From the NCBI GenBank assembly GCA_963822825.1, contig CAWGIW010000012.1:124001-188000 (forward strand): DNA of 64,000 nucleotides, given 5' to 3'. Source of the stretch: JAWWPY01 sp963822825. Its GTDB lineage: Bacteria; Actinomycetota; Actinomycetes; Streptosporangiales; Streptosporangiaceae. Of the stretch, positions 18,097-28,533 are shown in pieces. The position numbers and the translations under genes are program-made. The notes below the pieces were generated by a model. The model did not search any database, was not told where the DNA came from, and was given only the letters and a program-made list of their open reading frames with translations. The first letter of the stretch is position 1, and the number at the start of each line of letters is the position of its first letter.

Positions 18097-18945
18097 GTGT
18101 GGGTCAGCGACGAGGCGGCCTACGGCGGGGGGAGCAACTATGCACGGTCGGCTCGGCGGCTGATCACGGTGGCCGTTCTGGTACTCGGTGATGACCAGTT
18201 TCTTTTCCTGGATGCGCTGTCCACGGTGCTCACCCAGCACAACCATACGGTCGCTGCGGTGACCCGGAGCGCAGAGGAAATGGTCGCGTTCGTGCGCAGC
18301 CGGCAGCCCGATCTGTGCCTGATCGACCGGCGCCTCGCGACCAATGACGACGCCGAGATAATCGGCGGGGTGATCGCGGCGAGCAACGAGACGAGCGCCG
18401 TGGTGCTCAGTTCCGATCCACGCAGCGAGGCGGTAGGGCGAGCGCTGGGCGCCGGGGCATGCGGCTATGTCCACAAGTCCCGCGGGGTGGACGCGCTCGT
18501 CTCGGCCCTGGACCGGGTGCTGCGGGGCGAGGTGGTGATCGATGTCCCGGCGGTCGCGTCCGTGGGCGGCTGGCAGGGGCCGAGCCAGGCGCAGCGGCTC
18601 GCCGCCCGGTTGACCAATCGCGAGCGGGAATGCCTCCTGCTGCTGGTGGAAGGGCTGAACACCGCGGCCATGGTCGCGCGGCTCGGGGTGAGCCGGACCA
18701 CGGTGCGAGCCCACCTGCAGTCGGTCTTCACCAAGCTGGGCGTCCATTCGCGGCTCGAGGCCGCGTCGTTCGCCGTCCGCGCTCGCCTGGCTGAGGAATG
18801 GCCCGAGGGAGTCGTGAGCGACGTGCGGGCCATCCGCCCGCACCGGGCCAGCGCGACCATGCCGGGCCGGCGCCGGGCCGAGTTCGCCCGGCGGACGGCG
18901 GACTGCGGCTTAGGACACGCCCTGGCGGGCCGGTGGCCGCGATGA
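18097..18945 (+). CDS. LuxR/NarL-family response regulator
   Basis: 282 aa. The receiver domain (about residues 25-140) keeps the acidic pair in LGDDQFLF, the likely phospho-acceptor in PDLCLIDRRL and the lysine in YVHKS. The C-terminal LuxR helix-turn-helix (LTNRERECLLLLVEGLNTAAMVARLGVSRTTVRAHLQSVFTKLGVHSRLEAA) ends in a 60-residue basic tail. No histidine kinase is adjacent, so it is an orphan regulator. It sits between two exopolysaccharide gene sets and may control one of them (inference from position). The start is uncertain: GTG 18097 is listed, but homology begins near ITVAVLVLGDD, about 24 codons later. Confidence 0.8.
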   Translation: MWVSDEAAYGGGSNYARSARRLITVAVLVLGDDQFLFLDALSTVLTQHNHTVAAVTRSAEEMVAFVRSRQPDLCLIDRRLATNDDAEIIGGVIAASNETSAVVLSSDPRSEAVGRALGAGACGYVHKSRGVDALVSALDRVLRGEVVIDVPAVASVGGWQGPSQAQRLAARLTNRERECLLLLVEGLNTAAMVARLGVSRTTVRAHLQSVFTKLGVHSRLEAASFAVRARLAEEWPEGVVSDVRAIRPHRASATMPGRRRAEFARRTADCGLGHALAGRWPR

Positions 18946-19446
18946 TGGTGCTCGTTCCGCTGGAGGCTCGTGTCACAGCACTATGTCCCGGAAGGCAGTG
19001 TTATGTCCCCGGATGCAGCGTTACTTGCAAGTCACGGATTCACGGGTTTTGTGAGAGGCCGATCCCGGCCGTGTGGTCGCGGCGATAGCCCGGCCCACTG
19101 CCCACGGCCAGGTTCCTGACCAGTAAGAACAGGAGTATCCGGTCATGATCGGCACAGCCGAAGTCGGGACAAATGGTGGTGGATAATGTGGTTTGGGTCA
19201 AAAGCCCATCTGGGTTTAAAATCCCGAGCCTCCGCCCGCCCGAGATCCTAGCGCGCTGAGCGGGGACGGGCGGCCGGGGGAAAACTTTCGCTAAAGCCGT
19301 AATCCGAAATGCTTCCCTAAACGTCACATTAGGTGTTAGCTCGGATATAGAGGGGTTTTGCCTTCATCCGTGGACTGATCACTAGGGCTGCTTTGTGTCC
19401 GCTGCCGTGGGCACAAAGATCATTTCGGGATTGGCGGGGGAGTTCA
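18946..19446. other. Intergenic leader of the giant deacetylase/Ig gene
   Basis: No gene seen. The segment becomes AT-richer towards 19280-19420 (AACTTTCGCTAAAGCC, CGTCACATTAGGTG, TCGGATATAGAGG). It ends in GGGGGAG just before TTG 19447. The length and composition would suit a regulated promoter and leader. I looked for c-di-GMP and c-di-AMP riboswitch cores and found none. Confidence 0.4.
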
Positions 19447-22400
19447 TTGAACGGATTTAGGCGTGGGGCGACTTCGCGGCTGGCGGCGTGCCTGACTGCG
19501 GTACTGGCGGTGGGCGGCCTGGCGGCGACGGCCGGGGCTGGGGCTACTGCTGCCTTAGCCGCGTCGCCTCCGACGCTGGATATGAAGGTCCTGCTGATCG
19601 GTGGTGGGTCCACGGACGTCACGACCGGCGCCTGGCAGTCGGCGCTGACCAGCGAGGGGGTGCCCTACACCGAGGTGACGGCGGTAGGCGCGGCTCCTGG
19701 ATCGAGACGGTGACCCTGCCGGCCCTGTCGAGCGGGTAGCACGGGCAACTACAACGGCGTCGTCATCGCCGATTCGCCGACGGACTTCGCCAGCGGGCAA
19801 CTGAGCGCCCTGGACGCCTACGAGTCCACGTTCGGTGTGCGCCAGGTCGACGGCTACATGTACCCCGACCCGGCGCTGGGCGTGACCGAGGCGGGCGGCG
19901 GGGCCCTGGACGGCACGACCGGGCACGCTGACCGCGCCGGGCCTGGCCGCGTTCTGCCCGAGCTCAAGGGCCCGGTCCCGTTCGACACCGGCACGTTATG
20001 GCTATGCGGCCACGGTCAACGCCGGGGCGCCGTTCACCCCGTGGCTTAACGAACACCGCCGGCAACACCCTGGCCGGGGTGTACCAGCACCCGAGCACCG
20101 ACGCGCAGGCCGGGGTGTCGGAGCTGGCCCTGAACTTCGACTACAACGCCAACCAGCTCCAGTGGCTGCTGCTGGCCCCGGGACTGATCAACTGGGTGAC
20201 CCAGGACACCCACCTCGGCCTGTACCGCAACTACTTCGGCCAGGACATCGACGACATGTTCATCGCCGACAACGAGTGGAGCTCGCAGTTCCAGTGCACG
20301 CCCGGCGGCCACCGACCCGCCCGACTACACCTGCCCGCCGCCGGGCGTGGCCAACAACCCGGCCGACACGCCGCCCGATGTGCAGATGAGCGCGGCCGAC
20401 GTGGCCTACGTGGTCAACTGGGAGAAGCAGACCGGAATCAAGCTGAACCTGGCGTTCAACGCCGTCGGGGCCTGCACCGCACCGACGCGCGGCCGCCGAG
20501 TCGAGTGCCAACTGCACCGGCAGCGTCACCGACAGCGGCGGCCACCTACACCGATCCCGGCCAGGCGGTCGACTCGACCGACTCCCAACGACGCCGGCGT
20601 TCGTCAACGCCCTGCTGGCCAACCAGAGCGACTTCAACTGGATCACCCACACCTGGTCGCACCTGTTCCTGGGCTGCACCGTCTGGCAGCCCCAGGCGGT
20701 GACCTCGCGTCGACGGCCAACGGCTCGGGCGGCACGTTCGCCGCCGGCTGCCTACAGCTACGAGGTCACCGCGGCCACCGCCTACGGCGAGTCGGAGCCG
20801 TCGCTGCCCCAGACGGCCACCGTCGGCGCCAACGGCTCGGTCACCCTGACCTGGCCCGACGCCACCAACGGCACCGGCACCGACGGCACCCCGGGCCCAC
20901 CCTGGCCCAGGAGGAGGCCACCCACACCGGGGGCACCGGCTTCTGGGGCTACAACATCTACCGGGAGAACCCGGGCGCCACCACCTACGGGCTGGTCGGC
21001 CAGGTGCCCGAGAACCCGGCCGACCGCGTCCACCACCTACAGCTTCACCGACACCGGGACCACCCCGGGGGCGGCGCCCGACTCCGGCGCCAGCTTCCCC
21101 GACCGCCACCAACCCCGGCATCGACTGCTCCAGCGCCGCGGGCAGCTGGCTGCCGGCCACCAGCACCACCGCCGACTCCTCCATCGAGCAGGAGATCGGC
21201 CTGGACCAGGCCTTCGCCGCCGCCAACGGGCTGACCAACTACACCCCGGCCGCGGTGGTCACCGGTGAGCACTCCGGGATCGAGAACCCCAACATGCCCG
21301 CCGCCCTGGCCGGCACCGGGCGTCACCACGTTCGCCGCCGACGCCTCCCGCCAGCCCCAGCCAGTACTCGCGACTCGGGCGTCGGCCGCTGGCGCGCGCC
21401 GCGCTACCCGAGCAACATCTACTACAACGCCTCCAACTGGCCCGACGAGCTCAACGAGTACAACACGCTGTACGTGGCCCAGGGCGACTCGATCGGCAAC
21501 AGCCACCTACCCGAGCGAGACCGGGCACTGCGCCGACACCTCGGCCACGACGTGCCTGCAGCACGCCGGCCACCGAGGCCGACCTCCTGGCCTCGGAGTC
21601 GCGCATCATGCTGAGCCACGTGCTGGCCAACAACCCCCGGGTCGGCTACGCCCACCAGACCGACCTGATCGGCCCGGCCACCCAGAACGGGGCCAGGACT
21701 ACGGCTACACCATCCTGGACCTGATCAACGACATGCTGAGCCAGTACAACAGCTGGTACAACACCACCGCCCCGCTCGTCCAGATGACCGACGTCACCGA
21801 GGCCCAGACCTGGCCGAGCAGGCGGCCTGGACCACGGCCGCAGAACGGCGGCCAGGTCAGCGCCACCGAGACCGAACGGCACGGTCACCGTCACCAACAC
21901 CGGGCCCGGCCGTCAACGTCCCGGTCACCGTGCCCACCGGCACCACCGTCAACGGCGCCGCCTTCGGCCAGGCCTACGGCGGCGAGCTGTCGGACTGGGT
22001 CAACCTCGGCACCGGCGCGACCGAGACGCTGACCGAGAACGTGGCCCCGGCCATCACCAGCGCCGACGTCGGCCACCTCGATCGTGGGCGCCCCGTTCAG
22101 CTTCACCGTGACCACCACCGGCGCCCCGGCCCCGGCCTCACCGAGATCCGGGAGCGCTGCCCAGCGGGCATCACCTTCACGGACAACGGCAACGGGACGG
22201 CCACCATCGCCGGGCACCGCCGCGGCCGGCACCGGGGGCAGCTACCCGATCACGATCACCGCCACCAACAGCGTCGGGACGGCGCGACGCAGACCTTCAC
22301 GCTGACCGACGCCGAGGCGCCGGCCATCACCAGCGCCAGCACGGCCACCTTCAGCACCGGCGTGGCCGGCACCTACACGGTGACCACCACCGGCTACCCG

Positions 22401-25313
22401 GCGGCCACCATCACCGAGAGCGGCACGCTGCCCGACCGGGCTGACCTTCACCGACAACGGCGACGGCACCGGCCACCATCTCCGGCACCCCGGCCACCGG
22501 GACCGCCGGCACCTACCCGGTCACCCTCTCGGCCACCAACGCCTCGGGCAGCACGGCCACCCTGACCCTGACCATCACGGTGAACGCGGCCAGCGCCCCC
22601 GACCATCACCAGTCGGCCACCGCCGACTTCACGCTGAACCAGTCGGGGGCGGTGGCCGTCGACCACCACCGGATCGCCCACGCCGGCGATCACCGAGACG
22701 GGGACCCTGCCCGCCGGGCTGACCTTCATCGACAACGGCAACGGCACGGCCCTCATCTCCGGGCACGCCCACCGCCACCGGCACCTGCCCAGCTCACCAT
22801 CACGGCCAGCAACGGGATCAGCCCCGACGCCACCCAGACCATGACCGTCGTGGTCGGCGAGGCCCCGGCGTTCACCAGCGCCAGCAGCGCTACAGGCACG
22901 GCCGGCACGGCGTTCAATTTCACCGTTACGACTAGCGGATCTCCGGCGCCGAGCCTCGGCTGGTCCAACCTGCCGCCCGGCGTGACCTTTACCGACAACG
23001 GCAATGGCACCGGTACCCTGTCCGGCACGCCAACCACTGCGGGCACGTATGCGGTGCCGCTTACCGCGACCAACGCATACGGCTCGGTCCAGCAGACGCT
23101 GACGATTACCGTCCGGCAGGCCCCGGCCATCACCAGCGGCGGCGCGGCGACCTTCACCGTCGGCACGGCCGGATCGTTCTCGGTGACGACCACCGGCAGC
23201 CCGACGGCGGCGATCACTGAGTCCGGTGCGCTGCCTACGGGCATCACGTTCAAGGACAACGGCAACGGCACCGCCACCCTGGCCGGCACGGCGGCGTCCG
23301 GGACCGACGGCAGCTTCCCGATCACGATCACGGCGGCGAACGGGGCCGGCTCCGAACGCGACCCAGTCCTTCACCCTGACCGTGAACAAGGCGCCCACCG
23401 CTCCGGCCATCACCAGCGCCAATGCGACGACGTTCACGGTCGGCACGCAGGGGTCGTTCTCGGTGATGACCACCGGGAACCCGCTGGCGGCGATCACCGA
23501 GACCGGGGCACTCCCGTCCGGCGTCACCTTCTCCGACAATGAGAACGGGACGGCCACCCTGGCCGGCACCCCGGCGGCGGGGAGCAACGGCAGCTTCCCG
23601 ATCACGATCACGGCGGCGAACGGGGTCGGCTCCAACGCCACCCAGAGCTTCACCCTCACCGTCAACCCCGCCAGTGCGGCCCCGGTCATTACCAGTGCCG
23701 GCGCGGCGACCTTCGCCGCCGGGACGGCGGGCACGTTCACGGTGACGACCACCGGCTTCCCGACGGCGGCCGTGTCGGCGACGAGCACCCCGGCCCTGCC
23801 GTCCGGCGTCAGCTTCAAGGACAACGGCAACGGGACGGCCACCCTGGCCGGCACGCCACCAGCCGGCAGCCAGGGCACCTACACGCTCACCGTGGCCGCC
23901 AAGAGTTCATCCGGGACGGCCACCCAGAGCTTCGCTCTGACCGTGAACAGCGGACTGGCCATCACGAGCGCGACTTCAGCGGCGGCGACCGGGGGCAAGG
24001 CGTTCAGCTTCACGGTCACCACCACCGGCACGCCCGCACCGGCGCTGACGCGGGCCGGAACCCTGCCCGCGGGCATCACCTTCACCGCCAATGCCAACGG
24101 GACGGCCACCCTGGCCGGTACCCCGGCAGCGACCGCGAGCGGGACCTACCCGCTGACCTTCACGGCCAGGAACTCGACGGGTGCGGCGAGCCAGGCCTTC
24201 ACGCTGACGGTGAACCAGACCCCGGCCTTCACCAGCGCGGCGTCAATCAAGGAGACGGCGGGTACGGCTTTCGCCTTCGTGGTCAGCAGCACGGGATACC
24301 CGACGGCGAAACTCAGCAGCGGGAGCCCGCCGGCTGGCGTGAGCTTCTCCGACAACGGCAACGGGACCGGCAACCTCTCGGGCACGACCGCGGTCAAGGC
24401 CGGGACGTACACAATGACAGTCACGGCGGCCAACGCCGGTGGCAGCGCCAGCCAGACGATCACGCTGACCGTCACCGCGGCCAACACAACGGAGCCGGTG
24501 CCGACGTTTACCAGTCCGGCCGCCACCAAAGTGGCGGCGGGGCAAGCACTCAACTTCAACGTCACAACGAATGGCTATCCGACCGATGCTAAGGGTTACA
24601 CCACTGATGTGACTGAAAGCGGAACCCTGCCAGCGGGGGTCAGCGCCAGCGACAACGGTGATGGGAGCAATTCGCTGACCGGTACGCCGACGGCGGCCAG
24701 CGGCGGCACATACCCGATCACGTTCACGGCGACCGATGATGCCGGGAACACCACCACCCAGTCCTTCGTCCTGACCGTCACCGCGGCGCCGACGTTCACG
24801 ACGGCAGCCAGCGCCCCGGCCACCGTCGGCTCGGCCGTCAACTTCACGGTCAAGGCGACGGGAGCCCCGGCGCCGATGACGCTGACCGAGGCCGGTGCCC
24901 TCCCACAGGGCCTGACCTGGGTCGACAACGGCAACGGGACGGCCACGCTGGCTGGTACCCCGGGGGTTAACCAGGGCGGGGTCTTCCATCTGACACTGAC
25001 GGCTTCGAACCCCTCAGGCGCCACGACGCAGGCGTTCACGCTGACGGTGAGCCAGGCCCCGGCGATCACCAGCGCCGCGACCGCGACGGCGACCCACGGG
25101 AAGGCCTTTACCTTCACGTTCACCGCCACCGGCTACCCGCTGGCCAGCGTCACCCACACCGGGACCGTGGGGGGACTGACCTATACCAACAATGGCAACG
25201 GGACGGCGACCCTGTCCGGTACCCCGGCTACCGCCGGAAAGTACACCCTGACGATCACGGCCACGAACACCGTCGGCACCGCCACCCAGACCTTCACCCT
25301 GACGGTGAGCTAG
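19447..25313 (+). CDS. Giant secreted Agd3/CE18-like deacetylase with about 12 Ig-like repeats (many frameshifts)
   Basis: About 1950 aa when indels are bridged. Start TTG 19447 behind GGGGGAG, then a signal peptide (RLAACLTAVLAVGGLAATAGAGATAALA). The catalytic part (to about 21.9 kb) reads LLIGGG, QVDGYMYPD, DIDDMF (20244-20261), HTWSH (20648-20662), GEHSGIENPN and YPSNIYYN (about 21405-21428), which I recognise as the pattern of fungal Agd3 (CE18), the de-N-acetylase of galactosaminogalactan. From about 22050 there are some 12 repeats of about 88 aa with ITSA...FTVTTTG.P...ALP.G.TF.DNGNGTATLAGTP, the putative-Ig (He_PIG) type. At least twenty 1-bp indels break the frame between about 19690 and 23350; from about 23350 to 25313 it is intact. 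Confidence 0.65.
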
Positions 25314-25889
25314 ATGACACGACCGGGAGATCAGTCCGTCAATAGCCCGAGATCACCAGGATCGCCTCACACGTCGTGGGCATGGCGGCACAGAATGGTC
25401 ATCGGGCTGCCAGTTCTGCTCCTCGTCATGGTGGCCGGCATCGTTGCCGCCGTGACCAGCGGCGGTGGCAACACCGGCGCGAATCCCGGCGGCACGGCCT
25501 CCGCCCCGCGGGAAGCCGCAGTCACAAAAGGAGCCAAATGGATCACCGGCCCCTCGGGCACACTTCTCGCCGCTGTGAACGGCGACCTGGGCCGGCTCGC
25601 CGCGGCCGGCCGAGCGGGCCATCGGAATGCAGCTGAGACCGCTGGCGCGCAGCTGGCCACGGATGCCAAGGCCGCGCTCCGCGGGCCAATGCCGCCGGCG
25701 GACGCCAAGGTCTACCAGTCCGCGCTGCAAGACTTCGAAAGAGCCGGCGTGTACAGCGCCAGCGGGAGGTTCAGCCAGGCCGCTCCGCTCCTGAACGCGG
25801 GCGGTATCGCCATCACCAAGGTCACCGCCGAGGTGAACACCCCGGCGGCGGTGAATCCCCCGGCCGCGGTGAACGGCTCAAACGGATAG
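25314..25889 (+). CDS. Single-pass membrane protein of unknown function
   Basis: 191 aa. After about 25 residues there is one strongly hydrophobic segment (MVIGLPVLLLVMVAGIVAAVT), then an extracellular part rich in Ala/Gly with a predicted helical region (LLAAVNGDLGRLAAAGRAG...ALQDFERAGVYSASGRFSQAAPLLNAG) and a PAAVN tail. No known domain recognised. The ATG follows immediately on the stop codon of the giant deacetylase gene, and the GH114 gene starts 1 bp after its own stop, so it belongs to the same transcription unit and is probably an accessory factor for the polymer-modifying enzymes. Confidence 0.6.
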   Translation: MTRPGDQSVNSPRSPGSPHTSWAWRHRMVIGLPVLLLVMVAGIVAAVTSGGGNTGANPGGTASAPREAAVTKGAKWITGPSGTLLAAVNGDLGRLAAAGRAGHRNAAETAGAQLATDAKAALRGPMPPADAKVYQSALQDFERAGVYSASGRFSQAAPLLNAGGIAITKVTAEVNTPAAVNPPAAVNGSNG

Positions 25890-25890
25890 G

Positions 25891-26979
25891 GTGACCAGGC
25901 CGGTACCGGAGACCGGTGCCAAGCGAGGCCTCATCTCTTTGAAGAAGACATCCATCATCGCCGGCGGGCTCAGCCTGCTGCTTGCGGCCGCGTGCGGTGG
26001 CCAGAGCCAAGGGCGTGCCACCGCGCCCGCGCCCCAAGTCTCGGTAACGCATACGAAAGGGGTCCCCGCCGCCACCGTCGCGGCGGCGCCGGCCGGCACG
26101 CCTGCGGCTGGCAATCGCAGGCCCAGGCCCAGGCCCGCGGCGCTCACCTGGTGGCATCCCTCGGATGGCGGCTCGAACAACGGTCCCGAATTCCAATGGG
26201 AACTGGATCATCCGCTGAGCACAAGCAGCGCGGCCGATATGAGCGGGAGAACGCTGAACGCCGCCGGGCACGTAGCGTCCAGGCCGACCGTGTACGACAT
26301 CGATGGCATCGATAACCCGGCCTCGACGGTAGCCGCCCTGCACAGGTCGGGAGCCAAGGTGATCTGTTACATCGAGGTCGGCTCGGCTGGTAACTACTAC
26401 TCGGCCGCCCACGAGGGCATCCCGGTCACCTACTACGCACAGTTGGCCGCCGCCGGAGACCTGGGCAGCAAGGTGCAGGGATACCCGGAGTCCTATCTCA
26501 ATATCAACGCGGCGTCAACGGTGTCCGTCATCAAGTCGATGATCCGGCAGCAGTGCGCGGCCAAGGGCTTCGATGCGGTGGAGCCAGATATTGATGACTC
26601 CTATACCAACAGCGCCGGCTACCACATCACCGAGGCGGAGAACGAAAGGTATGACAAGATGCTCGGCGCGTACGCGCACAGCCTCGGACTCGCCTGGGGG
26701 CAGAAGAACGGGGACAACGATCCGGCGTTTTCGGCGGCGCTGGAGCCCACCACAGACTTCCTGCTGACCGAGGAATGCAACTTCTACCGGACTTGCGGGA
26801 TCGTGACGCCGCCGTACGTGAGGGCCAGGAAGCTGGTGCTGAACGTCGAGTACACCGACGACTGGGGCGCCCCCAGCGCTATGGATCTCCGCAGATTCTG
26901 CCCGGCTGATGTTTCCCGCGGTATCGACGGGACGTTGTTCACATCGACTCTCGCCGGGCCGCGCGATCCCTGCCAGTAG
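25891..26979 (+). CDS. GH114 endo-alpha-1,4-polygalactosaminidase-like lipoprotein
   Basis: 362 aa. Lipoprotein signal (SIIAGGLSLLLAAACGG, lipobox Cys), a Pro/Ala linker, then a GH114 TIM barrel: WWHPSDGG, FQWELDHP, VYDIDGIDN, KVICYIEVGSAGNYY, KGFDAVEPDIDDSY with the expected catalytic Asp, WGQKNGD, and LLTEECNFYRTCG with the expected catalytic Glu. GH114 enzymes such as fungal Ega3 cut alpha-1,4-linked galactosamine. Start GTG 25891, right after the upstream stop; TTG 25939, giving a shorter, more standard signal peptide, is the alternative. The gene converges with the Sph3-like genes. Confidence 0.82.
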   Translation: MTRPVPETGAKRGLISLKKTSIIAGGLSLLLAAACGGQSQGRATAPAPQVSVTHTKGVPAATVAAAPAGTPAAGNRRPRPRPAALTWWHPSDGGSNNGPEFQWELDHPLSTSSAADMSGRTLNAAGHVASRPTVYDIDGIDNPASTVAALHRSGAKVICYIEVGSAGNYYSAAHEGIPVTYYAQLAAAGDLGSKVQGYPESYLNINAASTVSVIKSMIRQQCAAKGFDAVEPDIDDSYTNSAGYHITEAENERYDKMLGAYAHSLGLAWGQKNGDNDPAFSAALEPTTDFLLTEECNFYRTCGIVTPPYVRARKLVLNVEYTDDWGAPSAMDLRRFCPADVSRGIDGTLFTSTLAGPRDPCQ

Positions 26980-26994
26980 ATGACCGCTGGCCCG

Positions 26995-27834
26995 TCACCA
27001 GCTAGAACATTTCGCCGCGATCATGGCATTCTCGCTTGACCAGTAGCTAGGCAGCGAGCTGTAGGGATTCGACCCGGCGTTACCAGTCACGTAGACATAA
27101 CCGGCGTGCCTCCGCTGGGCCAGGCTGATGGCACTGCCCAGTTGCGAGCGTGAGGTGGCATAAACTACGTGCGCGAATTTGGCCGCAGGATAATTATCCA
27201 CCCAGCTGGGCGTGTGCAGGTGAGCGTAGCTGGCATAAGTATTCTCATAAACCATTACGACATCACCGATGGACATGTACTGCTGGTCAGGATAGGTGCC
27301 TGGGTTTAGCATCACCATCGAACCCGGATTCACACCGTGAATATAGTCGGCCAGATGCCGATAGTAGGCTATGCCCCTGCTGCCGCTGGAGGCCTCGTCG
27401 AGGAAGATATCGGTTACGCCGTACCAGGCCTTGTAGTGCCTGACGTCTGTCTCCACCGCCGTGGCCGAGCGCTGCGTGTAGTCCGTGTTGGAGTAGCCCA
27501 CGAGCCTGATACCGGCGGCCTGCGCCCGCTTGATGGCCGCCTGGTAGTTCCGGTCCGGCGAGCCGCCAGCGCCGGAGCTCGTGATATCCAGGATCATGAT
27601 GTTAGGCACGGGCTTGCTGGTGATCGCCCGGCCCCAGTCAGGGCCGGGGTAGAAGTAAGCCGGAACGAGCACCTTCTGGCAGGGTCGCCTGCCGACCAGG
27701 ATCTGCCGTGCGGCAAGACCGGCGGCCGCGATGAGGAGGATGGCCGCCAGCACCGAAAGCAGACGCCGCCTGCGCGCCGGAGGGGGCCGCCGCCGAGTAT
27801 GCCTGGGTCCGCCTGTGTGCGGACGATGGATCAC
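26995..27834 (-). CDS. Membrane-anchored spherulin-4/Sph3-like glycoside hydrolase (copy B)
   Basis: 279 aa. A basic N-terminus, one membrane helix (LLSVLAAILLIAAAGLAAR) and a Spherulin4-type barrel: VLVPAYFYPG, NIMILDITSSGAG, GYSNTDYTQR, VTDIFLDEASSG with the Asp-Glu pair expected for GH135 catalysis, and VVMVYENTY with the conserved Glu. Sph3 (GH135) and the PelA hydrolase domain (GH166) cut GalNAc-containing polymers. GTG 27834 overlaps the stop of the upstream copy A (GTGA). A longer frame runs into copy A only because of a frameshift there; the true boundary is 27834. Confidence 0.78.
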   Translation of the reverse strand: MIHRPHTGGPRHTRRRPPPARRRRLLSVLAAILLIAAAGLAARQILVGRRPCQKVLVPAYFYPGPDWGRAITSKPVPNIMILDITSSGAGGSPDRNYQAAIKRAQAAGIRLVGYSNTDYTQRSATAVETDVRHYKAWYGVTDIFLDEASSGSRGIAYYRHLADYIHGVNPGSMVMLNPGTYPDQQYMSIGDVVMVYENTYASYAHLHTPSWVDNYPAAKFAHVVYATSRSQLGSAISLAQRRHAGYVYVTGNAGSNPYSSLPSYWSSENAMIAAKCSSW

Positions 27835-28533
27835 AGCGTCTGCGAGTCGAGTTCGCCAGCGGGGAGACCGTCCCATGGGTTGGACCCGCCACGGTCTGTG
27901 ACGTAAGCGCAGCCTGCGTTGCGCCGGGCGGCGAGCCAGAGCGCGTCGCTGAAGGATGCTTCGGGCACCGAGTGCAGGAGATGGAAGAACTGCCCAGCCC
28001 GGCCGCGACCTGACCCAGCGCGGCACGGTCAGCTCGGTATAGGCGATCCAGGGGCCCTCGAACGTGCCTAAGAGATCGGCGTGCTCGGCGTAAGCCTCGA
28101 CCGGGTGCGCGCCGTGGTTGAGCGCCACTATGTGCGCTCCCAGGTCCCGTGCCCGGCTTGACAGCTCCGCATAGAGGCTGACGTCCTCGGGAGCAACTGC
28201 GGCACGGTCGAAAAACACGCCGCCCACCTGATACCAGTCCATGTACCGGCGAATTTCAGCCACGGCTTCGTAGGTCGAGCGCCGGCCATAGTTGGTGTCC
28301 ACGTACCCGATCACCGTCACCCCGGCGTAGCGCAGCCGGTCGAGCACCGGGAAGACAACCGCATCGGGCTGATCGCCCGGGCCGTTGGCCAGGTTGAGCA
28401 CGATCGTTCTGATCCGTGCTGGCCGCTCGGCCAGCCACGCCCACTCGTCCGGGTGGGTGGCCGGGTGGAAGTACGCAGGCACAATGAGCTGGGGCATGAC
28501 CAGTTCGGTGCCGTCGGGTGCGCGTGGGGTCAA
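27831..28533 (-). CDS. Spherulin-4/Sph3-like protein (copy A, one frameshift)
   Basis: About 233 aa after correcting one indel near 27990. Up to TVPRWVRSRPG it reads in one frame; the next frame continues GQFFHLLHSVPEASFSDALW...CAYVTDRGGSNPWDGLP and stops at 27831-27833, exactly matching the end of copy B (YVYVTGNAGSNPYSSLP). Domain motifs are LIVPAYFHPA, GYVDTNYGRR, GGVFFDRA (Asp followed by Arg, not Glu) and GTFEGPW. There is no signal peptide, so this copy may be cytoplasmic or a regulator. TTG 28533 is preferred because it overlaps the upstream stop (TTGA) with GGGAGG 7 bp before it; ATG 28497 is the alternative. Confidence 0.7.

Noticed and set aside
19690..22860. Reading the many short frames as separate genes
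   Set aside because: Joined across indels they make one continuous secreted protein with deacetylase-like motifs and Ig-like repeats; individually they are meaningless.
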